From Arthrobacter russicus (GTDB lineage Bacteria; Actinomycetota; Actinomycetes; Actinomycetales; Micrococcaceae): a stretch of DNA of 64,000 bases. Under the pieces are notes generated by a model. The model was not told the origin of the DNA and did no database searches. It worked only from the letters and a program-made list of their open reading frames with translations. Position numbers and translations under genes: made by a program. The stretch spans positions 2,294,001 to 2,358,000 of the forward strand of contig NZ_JAVDQF010000001.1 in the NCBI RefSeq assembly GCF_031454135.1, in the 5' to 3' direction. Positions 34,501 through 42,748 of this stretch are shown here, in pieces; the first letter of the stretch is position 1, and every line of letters starts with the position of its first letter.

Positions 34501-36120
34501 ATTGCCGTCGCGGTCCGTGTAGGCGACGCACTTGGGATCCTGGTCCCCGGTGTGGATGAAGTAGTTCTCCACATTGAAGGAGGAGATCTTCAGATTTCCA
34601 CCGACCTGGTTCGGAGCGGTGGTCCGGGTGTTCGCGAACCCGGCCGGCTGCACCGTGGCGGCGTTGTCCGGGGTGAGCTGGCTCAGCGGCTGGAACTTGT
34701 AGGAGCCGTTGCGCTGGTCCATGATCACGTTGGTCTTGAAGCTGACCGCGGAGCCGACCCGGACCGGATCAGTCTTGGTCAGGTAGGGCAGCGGCAAGCC
34801 TTGATTGGCCTTGCTCAGGAAGTTGGTGCTCGCGCCGTCGTCGAGCCCGATCGACTTCGCGGCGTTGTCCGCTGCCAGCTGGGTGTTCTCGGCGGATCCG
34901 TAGGGGTACACCGAGTTCGGTTGGGTCAGCGGCGCGGTTCCGGCAGCCAAGCCGACTTCGCCGTAGCTGTTGAGCGAGTAGTTGTCGGCAACCGTGAAGT
35001 CGCCGGTCGGCGCCAGCAGCATGCCTTCGAGCGATTCGCGCTGCGCGTCGCTTCCGGGGAGCCCGACGGCGGCCGCCTTGACCGCCGGGGCGGCATCGGT
35101 GAGTTTCGCCAGTTTGCCCGCCGGGACCGTGATTTCGGTCAGCGAGGGTCCGGTGGCCGGGAACTCGCTGACGGTTCCGGTGACCTCGACGTAATCGCCG
35201 ATCCGGACTTGGCCGACGGTGTCCGGGGAATAGACGAAGACCGCGTCCGAGGCCTTGTGCGTGCTGAAGTCGATGTCGCCGCCGGTGCCCGGAGTCTGGA
35301 TGAAGTAACCGTTGAAGCCGCCGGTCGGGTAGGCGGCGGTGACCAATCCGCGGGTCGTGACGTTTTTGCCGACCAGCGGGCTGCTGTCCGATTCGCCCTG
35401 GATCTCCTTGATCGTGGAAATCGTCGGGTTGCCCGGGCCCGGATCGACCGGACCGGTCCCGCCGGAGCCCTGCGGAGTGGGCGCGGCGAGGCTGAAGTCT
35501 TTGGAGTTGTCGTCCGAATCCGCGAATCCGGTGCGGTTGAGCGACTTGGAAACGCTCGGCGCGCTCGCCGCTGCGGTTTCGAAGGTATTGGAGCTGCCGT
35601 AGCCGAGCAGATCGGCGACGTCGGGGTTGCCGGTGACCGAGCCGGTGGCCAGCGGGTTCAGCGCGCTGGACTTCTTGGCCAGGATCAAGGTCCCGGCGCT
35701 GCCGCTGAAACTGAAGTTGGAGGCGTCCGCATCCGCCGCGGGCAGCTCGGCCCCGTTGGCGGCGTTCGAGTTGCCTTTGACCAGGTAATAGCCGCGGGCC
35801 GCGATGGAGCCCTTGAGCGGGGCCACCCCGGTCGGTGCTGCGGAACCGGTGGCGCTGCGGTACTGCAGCGACCAGCCGTCCAAGGACACTGCGGCGTCGG
35901 AAGCGTTGTACAGCTCCACGAACTTGTTCTTGTAGCTGGCTCCGGAGCTCCCACCGTTGAGGTAGGCCTCATTGATCACTACCGGGGACGCGGAAATCGC
36001 GCTTTCTGCCGGAGTGGGGTTTTCGTTGGCGGCCAGAGCTGGCGAGGCAGCTATCGGTGCGGCGATGAGACCCGCAGCCAAGAGCGTGCCCAGCGCGGCG
36101 CGCATGGACTTCACTGTCAT
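31594..36120 (-). CDS. large secreted ExeM/NucH-type nuclease fused to 5'-nucleotidase
   Basis: About 1508 residues. Signal peptide (MTVKSMRAALGTLLAAGLIAAP...ALAA), then a lamin-tail domain (VVINEAYLNGGSSG), an OB-fold-like nucleic-acid-binding part (GLVTAAYPTGGFNGYFIQ), an endonuclease/exonuclease/phosphatase domain (SSFNVENYF, SLEEIEN, LIGDFNSY, SDHDPVVVGL), a UshA-type metallophosphatase (FLNINDFHGRIDQ, AVGNHEFDKG, FTGHTHKEY) and a 5'-nucleotidase C domain (VNPGGLRADL). The end is hydrophobic with a basic tip (VVVPVVVSILKGLFWWIR), perhaps a membrane anchor. It could turn external DNA into nucleosides and phosphate. Start chosen at 36120 (GGGGA upstream); ATG 36138 is possible. Confidence 0.88.
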   Translation of the reverse strand: MTVKSMRAALGTLLAAGLIAAPIAASPALAANENPTPAESAISASPVVINEAYLNGGSSGASYKNKFVELYNASDAAVSLDGWSLQYRSATGSAAPTGVAPLKGSIAARGYYLVKGNSNAANGAELPAADADASNFSFSGSAGTLILAKKSSALNPLATGSVTGNPDVADLLGYGSSNTFETAAASAPSVSKSLNRTGFADSDDNSKDFSLAAPTPQGSGGTGPVDPGPGNPTISTIKEIQGESDSSPLVGKNVTTRGLVTAAYPTGGFNGYFIQTPGTGGDIDFSTHKASDAVFVYSPDTVGQVRIGDYVEVTGTVSEFPATGPSLTEITVPAGKLAKLTDAAPAVKAAAVGLPGSDAQRESLEGMLLAPTGDFTVADNYSLNSYGEVGLAAGTAPLTQPNSVYPYGSAENTQLAADNAAKSIGLDDGASTNFLSKANQGLPLPYLTKTDPVRVGSAVSFKTNVIMDQRNGSYKFQPLSQLTPDNAATVQPAGFANTRTTAPNQVGGNLKISSFNVENYFIHTGDQDPKCVAYTDRDGNPITVQKGCNQRGAWDQANLQRQQDKIVAGITGTGADIVSLEEIENSAKFADTANDRDKALRTLVEALNASAGSAVWDYVRSPQARPDASKEDVIRTAFIFKQAAAEPVGDSVILDDAAFTGIARQPLAQSFKAKGAADSSQFLAIVNHFKSKGSAATPDDTDKGQGNSNLARVKQAQALLGFADQLKTDKNTDKVLLIGDFNSYSKEDPLNKLTDAGYIDLESGSGKQTYLFGGRIGSLDHVFASPSMKAQVTGADVWNINSVESVALDYSRWNYNVTNYYNADPYRASDHDPVVVGLNVPGAPAPDKELNFLNINDFHGRIDQNTVKFAGTVEQLKAASPAGATAFLSAGDNVSASLYASSVQGDQPTIDVLNALGLQASAVGNHEFDKGYNDLVNRIQQKDGTPNAAWSYLGANVYKKGTTTPALPEYKLLTVNGEKVAVIGAVTQETGTLVSPEGVKDLDFGDPVEAVNRVAAKLQADKAADFIVADFHEGAGSGAKDGATIEQEIAAGGAFADIVTKTSAAVNVIFTGHTHKEYAWDAPIPGKPGKTRPVLQTGNYGENVGQVQLMVNPNDKSVTSYTVKNNPRSTAADADLVAKYPAVAKVKDITDKALAYAKAEGSKPLGSIKADITTAYTTDPKTGAKVRDDRSNESTLGNLVADSLKATLAPANLGGAEIGIVNPGGLRADLLFKNANADDGVVNVANANAVLPFVNNLWTTTLTGAQFKTLLEQQWQPDGSSRTFLALGVSKNVSFTYDPTRAKGDRITSIVVNGGLIDPAKDYRIGTFSFLATGGDNFSVFKEGKGTKDSGLIDRDGWFDYITKNSPLSPDFNRRGVLITGAPASVTAGQQVTVKLSKADLTSLGTPASSSVKVRYEPESGAASDLGTAKVTAGEAEISFKVPAALKGGKFTLTTDTGTNSRLPISVPTTSEPPGNIVDWVIKTVVGIVKVVVPVVVSILKGLFWWIR

Positions 36121-36368
36121 TTTTCCCCGATTCTTCATACTCTTCGTTGAGCCACAACCCGGCGCAGGAGGCCGCAGTGGCGAGCGTCATCGGTCCCTGA
36201 ACCGAAACAGGGGGTGCGAGTGAACGATGACGGGACTCTGCGTGCCAGCCAACCAGAAAGTGGTTAACTCCAGGTTGCGCAATGGAGATAAGTTACCAAA
36301 CATAGGCTGCGACAGTCGCGCACCTGGGAGGCATCCGGTCGCAATTGCCGTGGTCCGAACCGGGAAAG

Positions 36369-36872
36369 CTATTTGTTCGAAGCTTTGAGCGTGCCGGTGG
36401 TCTTGGTTTTTTCCTGCCCGACCAGGCAGACGATTTCCCGGTCGCCGCCGCTCCAGCTTTCCGAAGTGGGCGTGAACGGGACGCTGCTCAGGCTCGAGTC
36501 GTTGTAGGCGATGCCCACGAATTCCAGGAATTTCGGATCGCAGAATTCATCCACTTTGTCGCCGATCGCGGACCTGCCGGGAAAATCGCCGTCGGGCAGT
36601 TTCGTCGATGCATAGGCTTCGAGGTCATGGGGCTGGTCGCAGGGGATCGCCACGATTTCGCTGAAGGTGGTGCCTTCGGGTTCATTCACGCAATCGCCGA
36701 CCTTGATCGTGAATGCGTCGGCGGTGGACGAAGCGGTAACCGTGCCGGAAGGGTCGCGCTGGGCGTCGTTGCCGCCGATCAGGCCGCATCCGCTGAGCAG
36801 GAGTCCGAGCAGCAACGCGCCGGCTGCGGGTACTGAAGTCCGGAAGGTGGCGGGCGTCGATCGGTATGACAT
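36369..36872 (-). CDS. septum-formation-family lipoprotein
   Basis: 167 residues with a lipobox LLLSGC (cysteine at residue 29). The body has VGDCVNEPEG, IPCDQPHDLEAYAST, a FCDPKF cysteine and a W...GDREIVCLV end, the four-cysteine pattern of the actinobacterial septum-formation (PF13845-like) domain. Anchored outside the membrane; role in division is only by family name. GGAG ribosome site 7 bases before the ATG. Single gene. Confidence 0.75.
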   Translation of the reverse strand: MSYRSTPATFRTSVPAAGALLLGLLLSGCGLIGGNDAQRDPSGTVTASSTADAFTIKVGDCVNEPEGTTFSEIVAIPCDQPHDLEAYASTKLPDGDFPGRSAIGDKVDEFCDPKFLEFVGIAYNDSSLSSVPFTPTSESWSGGDREIVCLVGQEKTKTTGTLKASNK

Positions 36873-37289
36873 CGTGAACTCCTCAGCATGGTCTGGCAGT
36901 CCGGGCAGCGCCCGAGAGGTACGGCGAGAGCCCGCCCCAAATCAGGACACTACAGCAGAAACACAGCAAATATACAGGCTTTTTGCTGATTCCGACCGGA
37001 ATTGCGATCATGAGTCGCAATTTCAGCCCGAGCTGCGGATGGGTTATCGCCTTTAGGCGACTTAGTTGCCCAAAATAACGGAATTCTACTTTTAACGGAC
37101 AACTTTCAGCAAACTTATGTCGTTTTTCGACAGTTCTAATGCTAAACATTGGTCATGGATATTTCCGACTGTCCTGGAATAGACCAGGGCGGACGGGTCC
37201 AATGCACCTTTTCTGCTCATCGCCTGGGGTCTCGGCCGACGGTTTTCCATCGATAGCCGAGCTCCTTCCTGACCCAGCAAGGAAGCATC
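36873..37289. other. AT-richer intergenic region
   Basis: About 415 bases between divergent genes holding the promoters of the lipoprotein (leftward) and the GH64 gene (rightward). It is visibly AT-richer around 36950-37150. Candidate -35/-10 pairs are ambiguous and I commit to none. Confidence 0.4.
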
Positions 37290-38480
37290 ATGACATCAAT
37301 TTCACGGCGGGCAATTCTGCTCGCTTTGCCCGTAGCGACGATCGCCGCAGCGATTGGCCCCAATGCAGTAGCCAACGCCGCCGCCCCGGCAAAGCTGACC
37401 TTCACGATCAGCAACAATTCCGGATTGGACCAGCAGCTCTTTTTGTATGTCCTCGGAACCGACCTGACTACCGGCAGGCTCGGCTACGTCAATCAGTCCG
37501 GCAACTTCACGCCCTGGCCGCGTGGCGCCAATCCGCCCACTCCGGCACCGGATGTTTCGATGGCCGGTGCCGGCAAGGGCGGCTCGTCTTCGCTCCAGGT
37601 CCCCAAGGGCTTTTCCGGGCGGATCTACCTGGCTTTCGGCAGCAAGCTCGACTTCCGACTGACTCCGGACGGGTTGGTCCAACCAGCCGAATCCAACCCC
37701 AGCGACCCGAACTACAACATCCTGTTCGACTTCAGTGAGTTCACCTACAACGATGCCGGAATCTGGCTGAATTCCTCGCAAGTGGACATGTTCGCGGTGC
37801 CGCATACGGTATCGGTCACCGGGCAGAACGGAGTGACCAAAAAGGCCGGCGCGCTGGTGCCGCAAGGGCGGAAGAACATCATTTCGCAGATCCGGGCGCT
37901 GCCGGATTGGCAGCGTTCGGTGATCCAGCGCAGCGACGGCACCGTGGTCCGGATCCTTTCCGCCGGAAAAGCCACCGGCGTCGGTTTGCTGGACAGCAAA
38001 TACCTCGACGCGGAAATCGCCCGGGCCTGGAGCACTTATGCCAACAAACCGCTCACCGTGGTGCCGTTCGGCGATCGCCCTGCGGTCAAGTTCATCGGCC
38101 GGACGCAAGGCGACACCATGGTTTTCACGGACACCTCGGGCAATCGGGTCGCCAGCTTCAACAAGCCCAGCAGTGCGAATGTCTGGAACTGCGACGGCAA
38201 TCTGCAGGCCCCCAACGACCAAGTGGTCGGCCCGATCGCGCGCACCCTCGGGGCGGCGCTGAACCGGTCCACGCTGGCGGATTACGACCAGCAGCCCACA
38301 CTGAATCCTTCGACCTTCTACACCAAAGACCGCACCAATCACTACGCCCGGGTGGTGCACGCGAACATGGCGGACAAAAAGGCCTACGCCTTCCCGTTCG
38401 ATGACGTCGGAGCCCAGGAATCGCTGGTCCAGGACGGCAACCCGCAGTCCGCAGGCATCGAGATCACCTCGTTCAACTGA
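37290..38480 (+). CDS. secreted GH64 beta-1,3-glucanase
   Basis: 396 residues. A Tat-like signal (SRRAILLALPVATIAAAIGP...ANAAAPA) precedes a GH64 domain: LTFTISNNSG, then DFSEFTYNDAGIWLNSSQVD. Glu150 and Asp166 are 16 residues apart, as are the catalytic pair of laminaripentaose-producing glucanases. The rest follows the thaumatin-like second lobe (VWNCDGNLQAPNDQVVGPIAR). It would split fungal or algal beta-1,3-glucan. AAGGA ribosome site. The lectin-bearing protease gene follows 50 bases later. Confidence 0.9.
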   Translation: MTSISRRAILLALPVATIAAAIGPNAVANAAAPAKLTFTISNNSGLDQQLFLYVLGTDLTTGRLGYVNQSGNFTPWPRGANPPTPAPDVSMAGAGKGGSSSLQVPKGFSGRIYLAFGSKLDFRLTPDGLVQPAESNPSDPNYNILFDFSEFTYNDAGIWLNSSQVDMFAVPHTVSVTGQNGVTKKAGALVPQGRKNIISQIRALPDWQRSVIQRSDGTVVRILSAGKATGVGLLDSKYLDAEIARAWSTYANKPLTVVPFGDRPAVKFIGRTQGDTMVFTDTSGNRVASFNKPSSANVWNCDGNLQAPNDQVVGPIARTLGAALNRSTLADYDQQPTLNPSTFYTKDRTNHYARVVHANMADKKAYAFPFDDVGAQESLVQDGNPQSAGIEITSFN

Positions 38481-38530
38481 GTTGGACACCACTGAAACAC
38501 CACTGAAACATCACTGAAAGGAGCTTGACT

Positions 38531-40099
38531 ATGGCAAAGTACCGAACAATGACAGCGTTGACGTTGGCGATGCTGCTGACCGCGGCCGGAATGGGCATGG
38601 CGGAGGCGGCGCCGTCCGGACCGCTTGCGCTGGAAGGCAACGCAAGCACGACGTCGGCAATTCCCACTTCGGATCCGATTCCGGCCGCACAATCGAAGGC
38701 GATGCAGCGCGACCTCGGGCTCAGTGCCGATGGGGTGCAATCGCAACTCGCTGCGGATGCCGACGCCGGACGGGTCGAGAGTAAACTCAGCGTTTCGCTC
38801 GGCAAGGCTTACGCAGGCACCTGGTTGTCGAAGGGTTCGATGACGCCTTCCGTGGGCACCACGGATCCGGCGCAGTCCGCGCTGATTTCCGCCAGCGGCG
38901 CGAATCCGGTGCTGGTCAGCCGGAGTCTCGATGAGTTGGACCAGGTGAAGGCGACGCTCGATGCCAAGACTGCGGAAGCTGCGAGCTCAGTACGTTCTTG
39001 GTATGTGGATCCGACCAGCAATACTGTGGTGGTGGAGTCCCAGGACGCGGCAGCAGCGGATGCCTTGATCCAAAAGTCCGGCGCCGACGTTTCGGCGGTT
39101 AGGACTCTTTCGGTCAACGCCGGCTACGAACCCAAAGACGTCACCCGCGGTGGCGATGAGTTCCGCCGGAATGTCTCGGGCGGGTACATCCTGTGTTCCA
39201 TTGGTTTCGCGGTCGATGGTGGATTCGTCACCGCCGGCCACTGCGGCGCCAACGGCCAGAATGTCCAGGGCTTCAACGGCGGGGAGATGGGCACCTACCG
39301 TGGTTCCAGTTTCCCGGGCAACGATTACGCCTGGGTCCAGACCAACGGCAATTGGGACGTCCAGGCCAACGTGAACAACTACAACGGCGGGGCGGTTGCC
39401 GTCAACGGTTCGGATGAGGCTGCAGTGGGCGCCTCGATCTGCCGTTCCGGACGCACCACTGGCTGGCGCTGCGGCAACATCCGCGCCAAGAACGTCACGG
39501 TCAACTATTCCGAGGGTGCGGTGTACGGAATGACCACGACGAGCGCTTGCGTCGAAGGCGGGGACTCCGGTGGATCCTTCATCTCCGGCAACCAGGCACA
39601 GGGCGTCACCTCGGGCGGTTCCGGCAACTGCTCCAGCGGGGGAGATTCGATCTTCCAGCCGCTGCAGCCGATCCTGCAGAAATACGGGCTGCGGCTCAAG
39701 CTGCAGGGCGGCGGAGGCGGTGGCCGGTCGATCATCGGCCTGGCCAACAAATGCATCGACGTGCCGAACTCGGACTTCGCCGACGGCAAGCGGCTGCAGC
39801 TTTGGGATTGCAACGGCAGCGGCGCGCAGAAATGGGACTTCGCCGGCGACGGCACGGTTCGCGCTGGTGGCAAGTGCATGGACGTTGCGTGGGCCAATAC
39901 GGCGAACGGCACCGCGATCCAGTTGGCGAATTGCAGTGGGAACAAGGCGCAGCAGTTCACGCTGAGCGGGGCCGGGGATTTGGTCTCGATTCTGGCGAAC
40001 AAGTGCGTGGACGTGACCGGCAACAACAGCGCCAGCGGAACGCCTCTGCAGTTGTGGGAGTGTTCCGGAAACCCGAACCAGAAGTGGCGGCTGGGTTGA
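38531..40099 (+). CDS. secreted S1E protease with ricin-type lectin domain
   Basis: 522 residues: signal peptide (to about AEA), a propeptide of the alpha-lytic type (to about residue 205), the protease with catalytic His237 (VTAGHCG), Asp265 (GNDYAW) and Ser346 (GGDSGGS), a Gly-rich linker, and a C-terminal ricin-B lectin of about 125 residues with CIDVPN, CMDVAW and CVDVTG repeats each followed by QxW-type motifs. The layout matches yeast-lytic Rarobacter protease I, in which the lectin binds mannan. ATG 38531 has AAGGAG 7 bases upstream. Confidence 0.92.
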   Translation: MAKYRTMTALTLAMLLTAAGMGMAEAAPSGPLALEGNASTTSAIPTSDPIPAAQSKAMQRDLGLSADGVQSQLAADADAGRVESKLSVSLGKAYAGTWLSKGSMTPSVGTTDPAQSALISASGANPVLVSRSLDELDQVKATLDAKTAEAASSVRSWYVDPTSNTVVVESQDAAAADALIQKSGADVSAVRTLSVNAGYEPKDVTRGGDEFRRNVSGGYILCSIGFAVDGGFVTAGHCGANGQNVQGFNGGEMGTYRGSSFPGNDYAWVQTNGNWDVQANVNNYNGGAVAVNGSDEAAVGASICRSGRTTGWRCGNIRAKNVTVNYSEGAVYGMTTTSACVEGGDSGGSFISGNQAQGVTSGGSGNCSSGGDSIFQPLQPILQKYGLRLKLQGGGGGGRSIIGLANKCIDVPNSDFADGKRLQLWDCNGSGAQKWDFAGDGTVRAGGKCMDVAWANTANGTAIQLANCSGNKAQQFTLSGAGDLVSILANKCVDVTGNNSASGTPLQLWECSGNPNQKWRLG

Positions 40100-40116
40100 G
40101 CCGCTGAAGGACTATG

Positions 40117-40158
40117 ACGCGGTGTTGGCCCGGGCGATCGCCCGGGCCAACACCGCGT
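40117..40158. terminator. 42-base perfect palindrome, bidirectional terminator
   Basis: ACGCGGTGTTGGCCCGGGCG and its exact complement meet at the centre with no separate loop; TTTCT follows on the plus strand. It lies 17 bases after the protease stop and before the end of the converging gene. Confidence 0.8.
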
Positions 40159-40180
40159 TTCTGGAGTTTTCCGCGGCCGC

Positions 40181-40633
40181 TCAGCGCTTCAAGACGAGCT
40201 CGACGACCTGGTAGGCCGGGTGCTCCGGCATCAGGTTGTGCATCGTGATCCGCGGCCCGTCACCGGTTCCCGGATCGATGCGGATCTGCCAGCCCCAATC
40301 CGGCCCGGGCGGTGCCGGGTAGCTGGCTTCGAGGACCAGCTGGCCGTCTGCGAGGCCGCCGCGGAACTCCATCCAGCTCTCGGACGAGTGCCAGGAATCC
40401 GCCCAAACCGCCTTCGCTGCTGCAGGTTCCGGGGCGTCGCTGATCAGCAGTAGGCCGTCTTGGGCCTGGCCCTCGGTGGACCAGGTGTAGTCGATCGCAA
40501 TGAAGTTCCGGGCGGCGATCTGCACTTCGGCGCTCGCCTCGGAGCGTTCGTAGTCGTCGGTGGGGCGCAGCCGCATGCCGTTGCTGCCCTGCCAGCTGCC
40601 CAGGGCCGGGGTCAGGTAGTCGATGATCGTCAT
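40181..40633 (-). CDS. conserved hypothetical protein (150 aa, lipocalin-like/DUF1579-type)
   Basis: Begins IIDYLTPALGSWQGSNGMRL, which fits the opening strand (GxW) of a lipocalin-like fold, then alternating beta strands (AIDYTWSTEGQAQDGLLLIS, WMEFRG, WGWQIRID) and an end VVELVLKR. Soluble, no signal. Such proteins are found widely in actinobacteria; function unknown. No clear ribosome site before the ATG. Confidence 0.65.
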   Translation of the reverse strand: MTIIDYLTPALGSWQGSNGMRLRPTDDYERSEASAEVQIAARNFIAIDYTWSTEGQAQDGLLLISDAPEPAAAKAVWADSWHSSESWMEFRGGLADGQLVLEASYPAPPGPDWGWQIRIDPGTGDGPRITMHNLMPEHPAYQVVELVLKR

Positions 40634-40682
40634 GCTGAGAGTCTAAGTCCGGGATGACCGCCCAGTCCCGGAGCGGCTGTTT

Positions 40683-41840
40683 TCAGACCGCGACGACCGG
40701 CAGATCATGCGTGGCGCAGTGGATGCCGCCGCCACCGGAGGCGATGGTGTCGATGTCCAGCGCGATCACCTTGCGTCCCGGGAAGTGGTCCTGCAGGATT
40801 CCCTGCGCTCGCTGGTCGGCCTTCTTATCGCCGAATTGCGGCAGGAGGACGGCTCCGTTGGCTACGTAGAAGTTCACATAGGAGGCCAGGAAGTCGTCGT
40901 CCTGGCCGCGGATCTTACTGAAATCGGGTTGCGGCAGGTCGATGATCTCGAAGGCCCGGCCGTTCGCGTCCCGGGAGTCCTGGAGCAGGGATCGGGCTTG
41001 CTCCGAGGACCTCGACCAGTCGTCGACCGGGGCGCCCTCACCGGGGACATCGAGCAGCACTTTGCCCGGCGCGGTGAAGCGGGCCAGCGAGTCGACGTGC
41101 GCGTCGGTGATGTCCTGGCCGTAGACGCCGTCGAACCAGATGACCTTGCTGACGCCGAGCAGGTCCTTGAGCCCGGCGTCCAGTTGTTCCAGGGACATGC
41201 CGGGGTTCCGGTTGTCATTGAGCATGGAGCTTTTGGTGACCAGCAGGGTGCCCTGTCCGTCGGTTTCCAGCGAGCCGGCTTCGGCTACGATCGGCGTTTG
41301 GATCCGTGGCATGCCGAGTGCTGCCAGCAGCGCCTTGGCGACGCCGCCGTCGTTTCCGTGCTGTTGCTTGTTGCCCCAGCCGTTGAAGTTGAAATCGACG
41401 CCGCGCAGGCCGCCGGCGCCATTGACGAACACCGGAACCGTGTCCCGGGACCACAGGTCGTCCACGCCGAGGGTCAGCACGGTCACGCCGGAACCGCATT
41501 GGTAGCGGGCTTCGGCCTCTTCGCCGGGGCTGGCCAGCATCACGACTTCTTCGAACTGTGTGATCGCCCGGGCGACTTTGGCGATGTCATCCCTGACGTA
41601 GGCCAGGTCTTTGCCCCAGATCTGCCGATTGGGCCAGGACATGAACGTCTTCTGGTGGGTTTCCCATTCTGCGTTGAAAATCCGGTCCGGGTTCAATTTC
41701 ACGGGCTTGTCCGTCTCGTTGGTGGAGCCGGCCGGGCCGGCTTGGCCGGTGGCGGGAGTGCTGCCGGTCGGGGCGCAGCCGAGCAGGCCGAGGCCGAGCA
41801 GTGGCGCCGCGGCGGTCAACATGCGTCGGCGGGAGATCAT
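40683..41840 (-). CDS. agmatine deiminase family protein, exported lipoprotein
   Basis: 385 residues. The N-terminus MISRRRMLTAA...GLGLLGC is a Tat-type lipoprotein signal, unusual because most agmatine deiminases are cytosolic. The body shows guanidine-group-modifying motifs: FMSWPNRQIWG, DDLWSRDTVPVFV, NFNGWGNK, VEAGSLETDGQGT-like EAGSLE, HVDSLARF, and the catalytic cysteine in GGGGIHCATHD near the C-terminus. It would hydrolyse agmatine or peptidyl/free arginine-like guanidines outside the membrane. GAGGA ribosome site. Downstream of a TetR gene and a strong palindrome. Confidence 0.85.
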   Translation of the reverse strand: MISRRRMLTAAAPLLGLGLLGCAPTGSTPATGQAGPAGSTNETDKPVKLNPDRIFNAEWETHQKTFMSWPNRQIWGKDLAYVRDDIAKVARAITQFEEVVMLASPGEEAEARYQCGSGVTVLTLGVDDLWSRDTVPVFVNGAGGLRGVDFNFNGWGNKQQHGNDGGVAKALLAALGMPRIQTPIVAEAGSLETDGQGTLLVTKSSMLNDNRNPGMSLEQLDAGLKDLLGVSKVIWFDGVYGQDITDAHVDSLARFTAPGKVLLDVPGEGAPVDDWSRSSEQARSLLQDSRDANGRAFEIIDLPQPDFSKIRGQDDDFLASYVNFYVANGAVLLPQFGDKKADQRAQGILQDHFPGRKVIALDIDTIASGGGGIHCATHDLPVVAV

Positions 41841-41876
41841 GGCCGGTCCTCGATGTCTGTGTCGTCTGGCGGGATA

Positions 41877-41918
41877 AAACTTTGGTTGTCATCCAATTTT
41901 GGATGACAACCAAAGTTT
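41877..41918. promoter_or_regulatory. 20-bp perfect inverted repeat between tetR and the deiminase gene
   Basis: Arms 41877-41896 and 41899-41918, two-base loop, core TTTGGTTGTCATCC. It lies 37 bases upstream of the deiminase start and 16 bases past the TetR stop. It could end the tetR transcript or be the TetR operator; the AT-rich make-up and position fit an operator well. Confidence 0.5.
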
Positions 41919-41933
41919 ATGCAAATCCGTGGC

Positions 41934-42536
41934 TTACCCGGTGCCCGGTGCCAGCAGTGCCGAGCAAAGCGTTGTGGCCAGTCGGCGCAGTTCGGCCGGG
42001 CTGAAACCCGGTGTGCCGACGGTCAGCTGGGTGGAGAGCCCGTCGAGCGAGGTGGAAATCAACATCGCGGCATCGGCGACCGGCGATCGCCGGAAGGCGC
42101 CGTCCGCCATGCCCGCTTCCAGGACCTGGCTGAGCAGCTCGCGCCAGCGGCCGTCGAGCTCATGATGGATCGCGGCGATCTCCGGGTGGTCCAGGGATTC
42201 GGCCCAGATCTCCAGCCACAGGGCCCAGTCCGGGTCGTGCACTTCGCGTGCGACTGAAAGCTCGATCAGGCGTTCCAGGCGTTGCCATGAATCCGTCATT
42301 CCGGCAATCGAGGTGGCCGCCTCGTCGATCAGTTCCGCTTCGGTGGCACGGATCGCCAGCATCAGGAGTTCGGACTTGACCGGAAAGTAGTAGCTGATGT
42401 GGCCGGCGGTCATTCCGGCGCGTTCTGCGATGTCGGTGACCCGGACCGCGGAAAAGCCCATCTCGGCGATGGCTGCCGAAGTCGCCTGGATGATGAGTGC
42501 TTCGCGTTCGGCGCGGTTTTGGTCCCTGGTTCCCAT
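41934..42536 (-). CDS. TetR-family transcriptional regulator
   Basis: 200 residues: N-terminal HTH (GFSAVRVTDIAERAGMTAGHISYYFPVKSELL) and a BetI-like C-terminal domain with EVHDPDWALWLEIWAESLDHPE. Read in the same direction as the deiminase gene it precedes, so a likely local regulator. No strong ribosome site precedes the ATG. Confidence 0.87.
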   Translation of the reverse strand: MGTRDQNRAEREALIIQATSAAIAEMGFSAVRVTDIAERAGMTAGHISYYFPVKSELLMLAIRATEAELIDEAATSIAGMTDSWQRLERLIELSVAREVHDPDWALWLEIWAESLDHPEIAAIHHELDGRWRELLSQVLEAGMADGAFRRSPVADAAMLISTSLDGLSTQLTVGTPGFSPAELRRLATTLCSALLAPGTG

Positions 42537-42612
42537 TGCAGAGAGTCTATCGAGTCAGCGCGGGCGCTTCCGGAGCAAAGGGCGAGCTGCGGAGCGGGCG
42601 TGAAGCGGGCGT

Positions 42613-42646
42613 GAAAATGCCCCGGGATCGCCAGGATTCCGGGGCA
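42613..42646 (-). terminator. terminator of tRNA-Ser(TGA)
   Basis: TGCCCCGGAAT stem with its partner, a 7-base loop, then TTTTC on the minus strand, 14 bases beyond the tRNA 3' end. Nearly the same sequence as the hairpin behind tRNA-Ser(GCT). Confidence 0.75.
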
Positions 42647-42660
42647 TTCCCTCGTGCACG

Positions 42661-42748
42661 CGGAAGGTATGGGATTTGAACCCATGAGACGGGGTTACCG
42701 CCCACTGGTTTTCAAGACCAGCTCCATCGGCCGCTCGGACAACCTTCC
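42661..42748 (-). tRNA. tRNA-Ser (anticodon TGA)
   Basis: 88 bases. Acceptor GGAAGGT/ACCTTCC, anticodon loop CTTGAAA with anticodon TGA on a CTGGT/ACCAG stem, a long variable arm, and T-arm ATGGGTTCAAATCCCAT. CCA not encoded. The flanking DNA shows no sign of insertion. Confidence 0.95.

Noticed and set aside
34453-36150. 565-codon frame and others antisense to the nuclease-nucleotidase gene
   Set aside because: Products are low-complexity Gly/Arg/Val shadows; the minus-strand domains are unmistakable.
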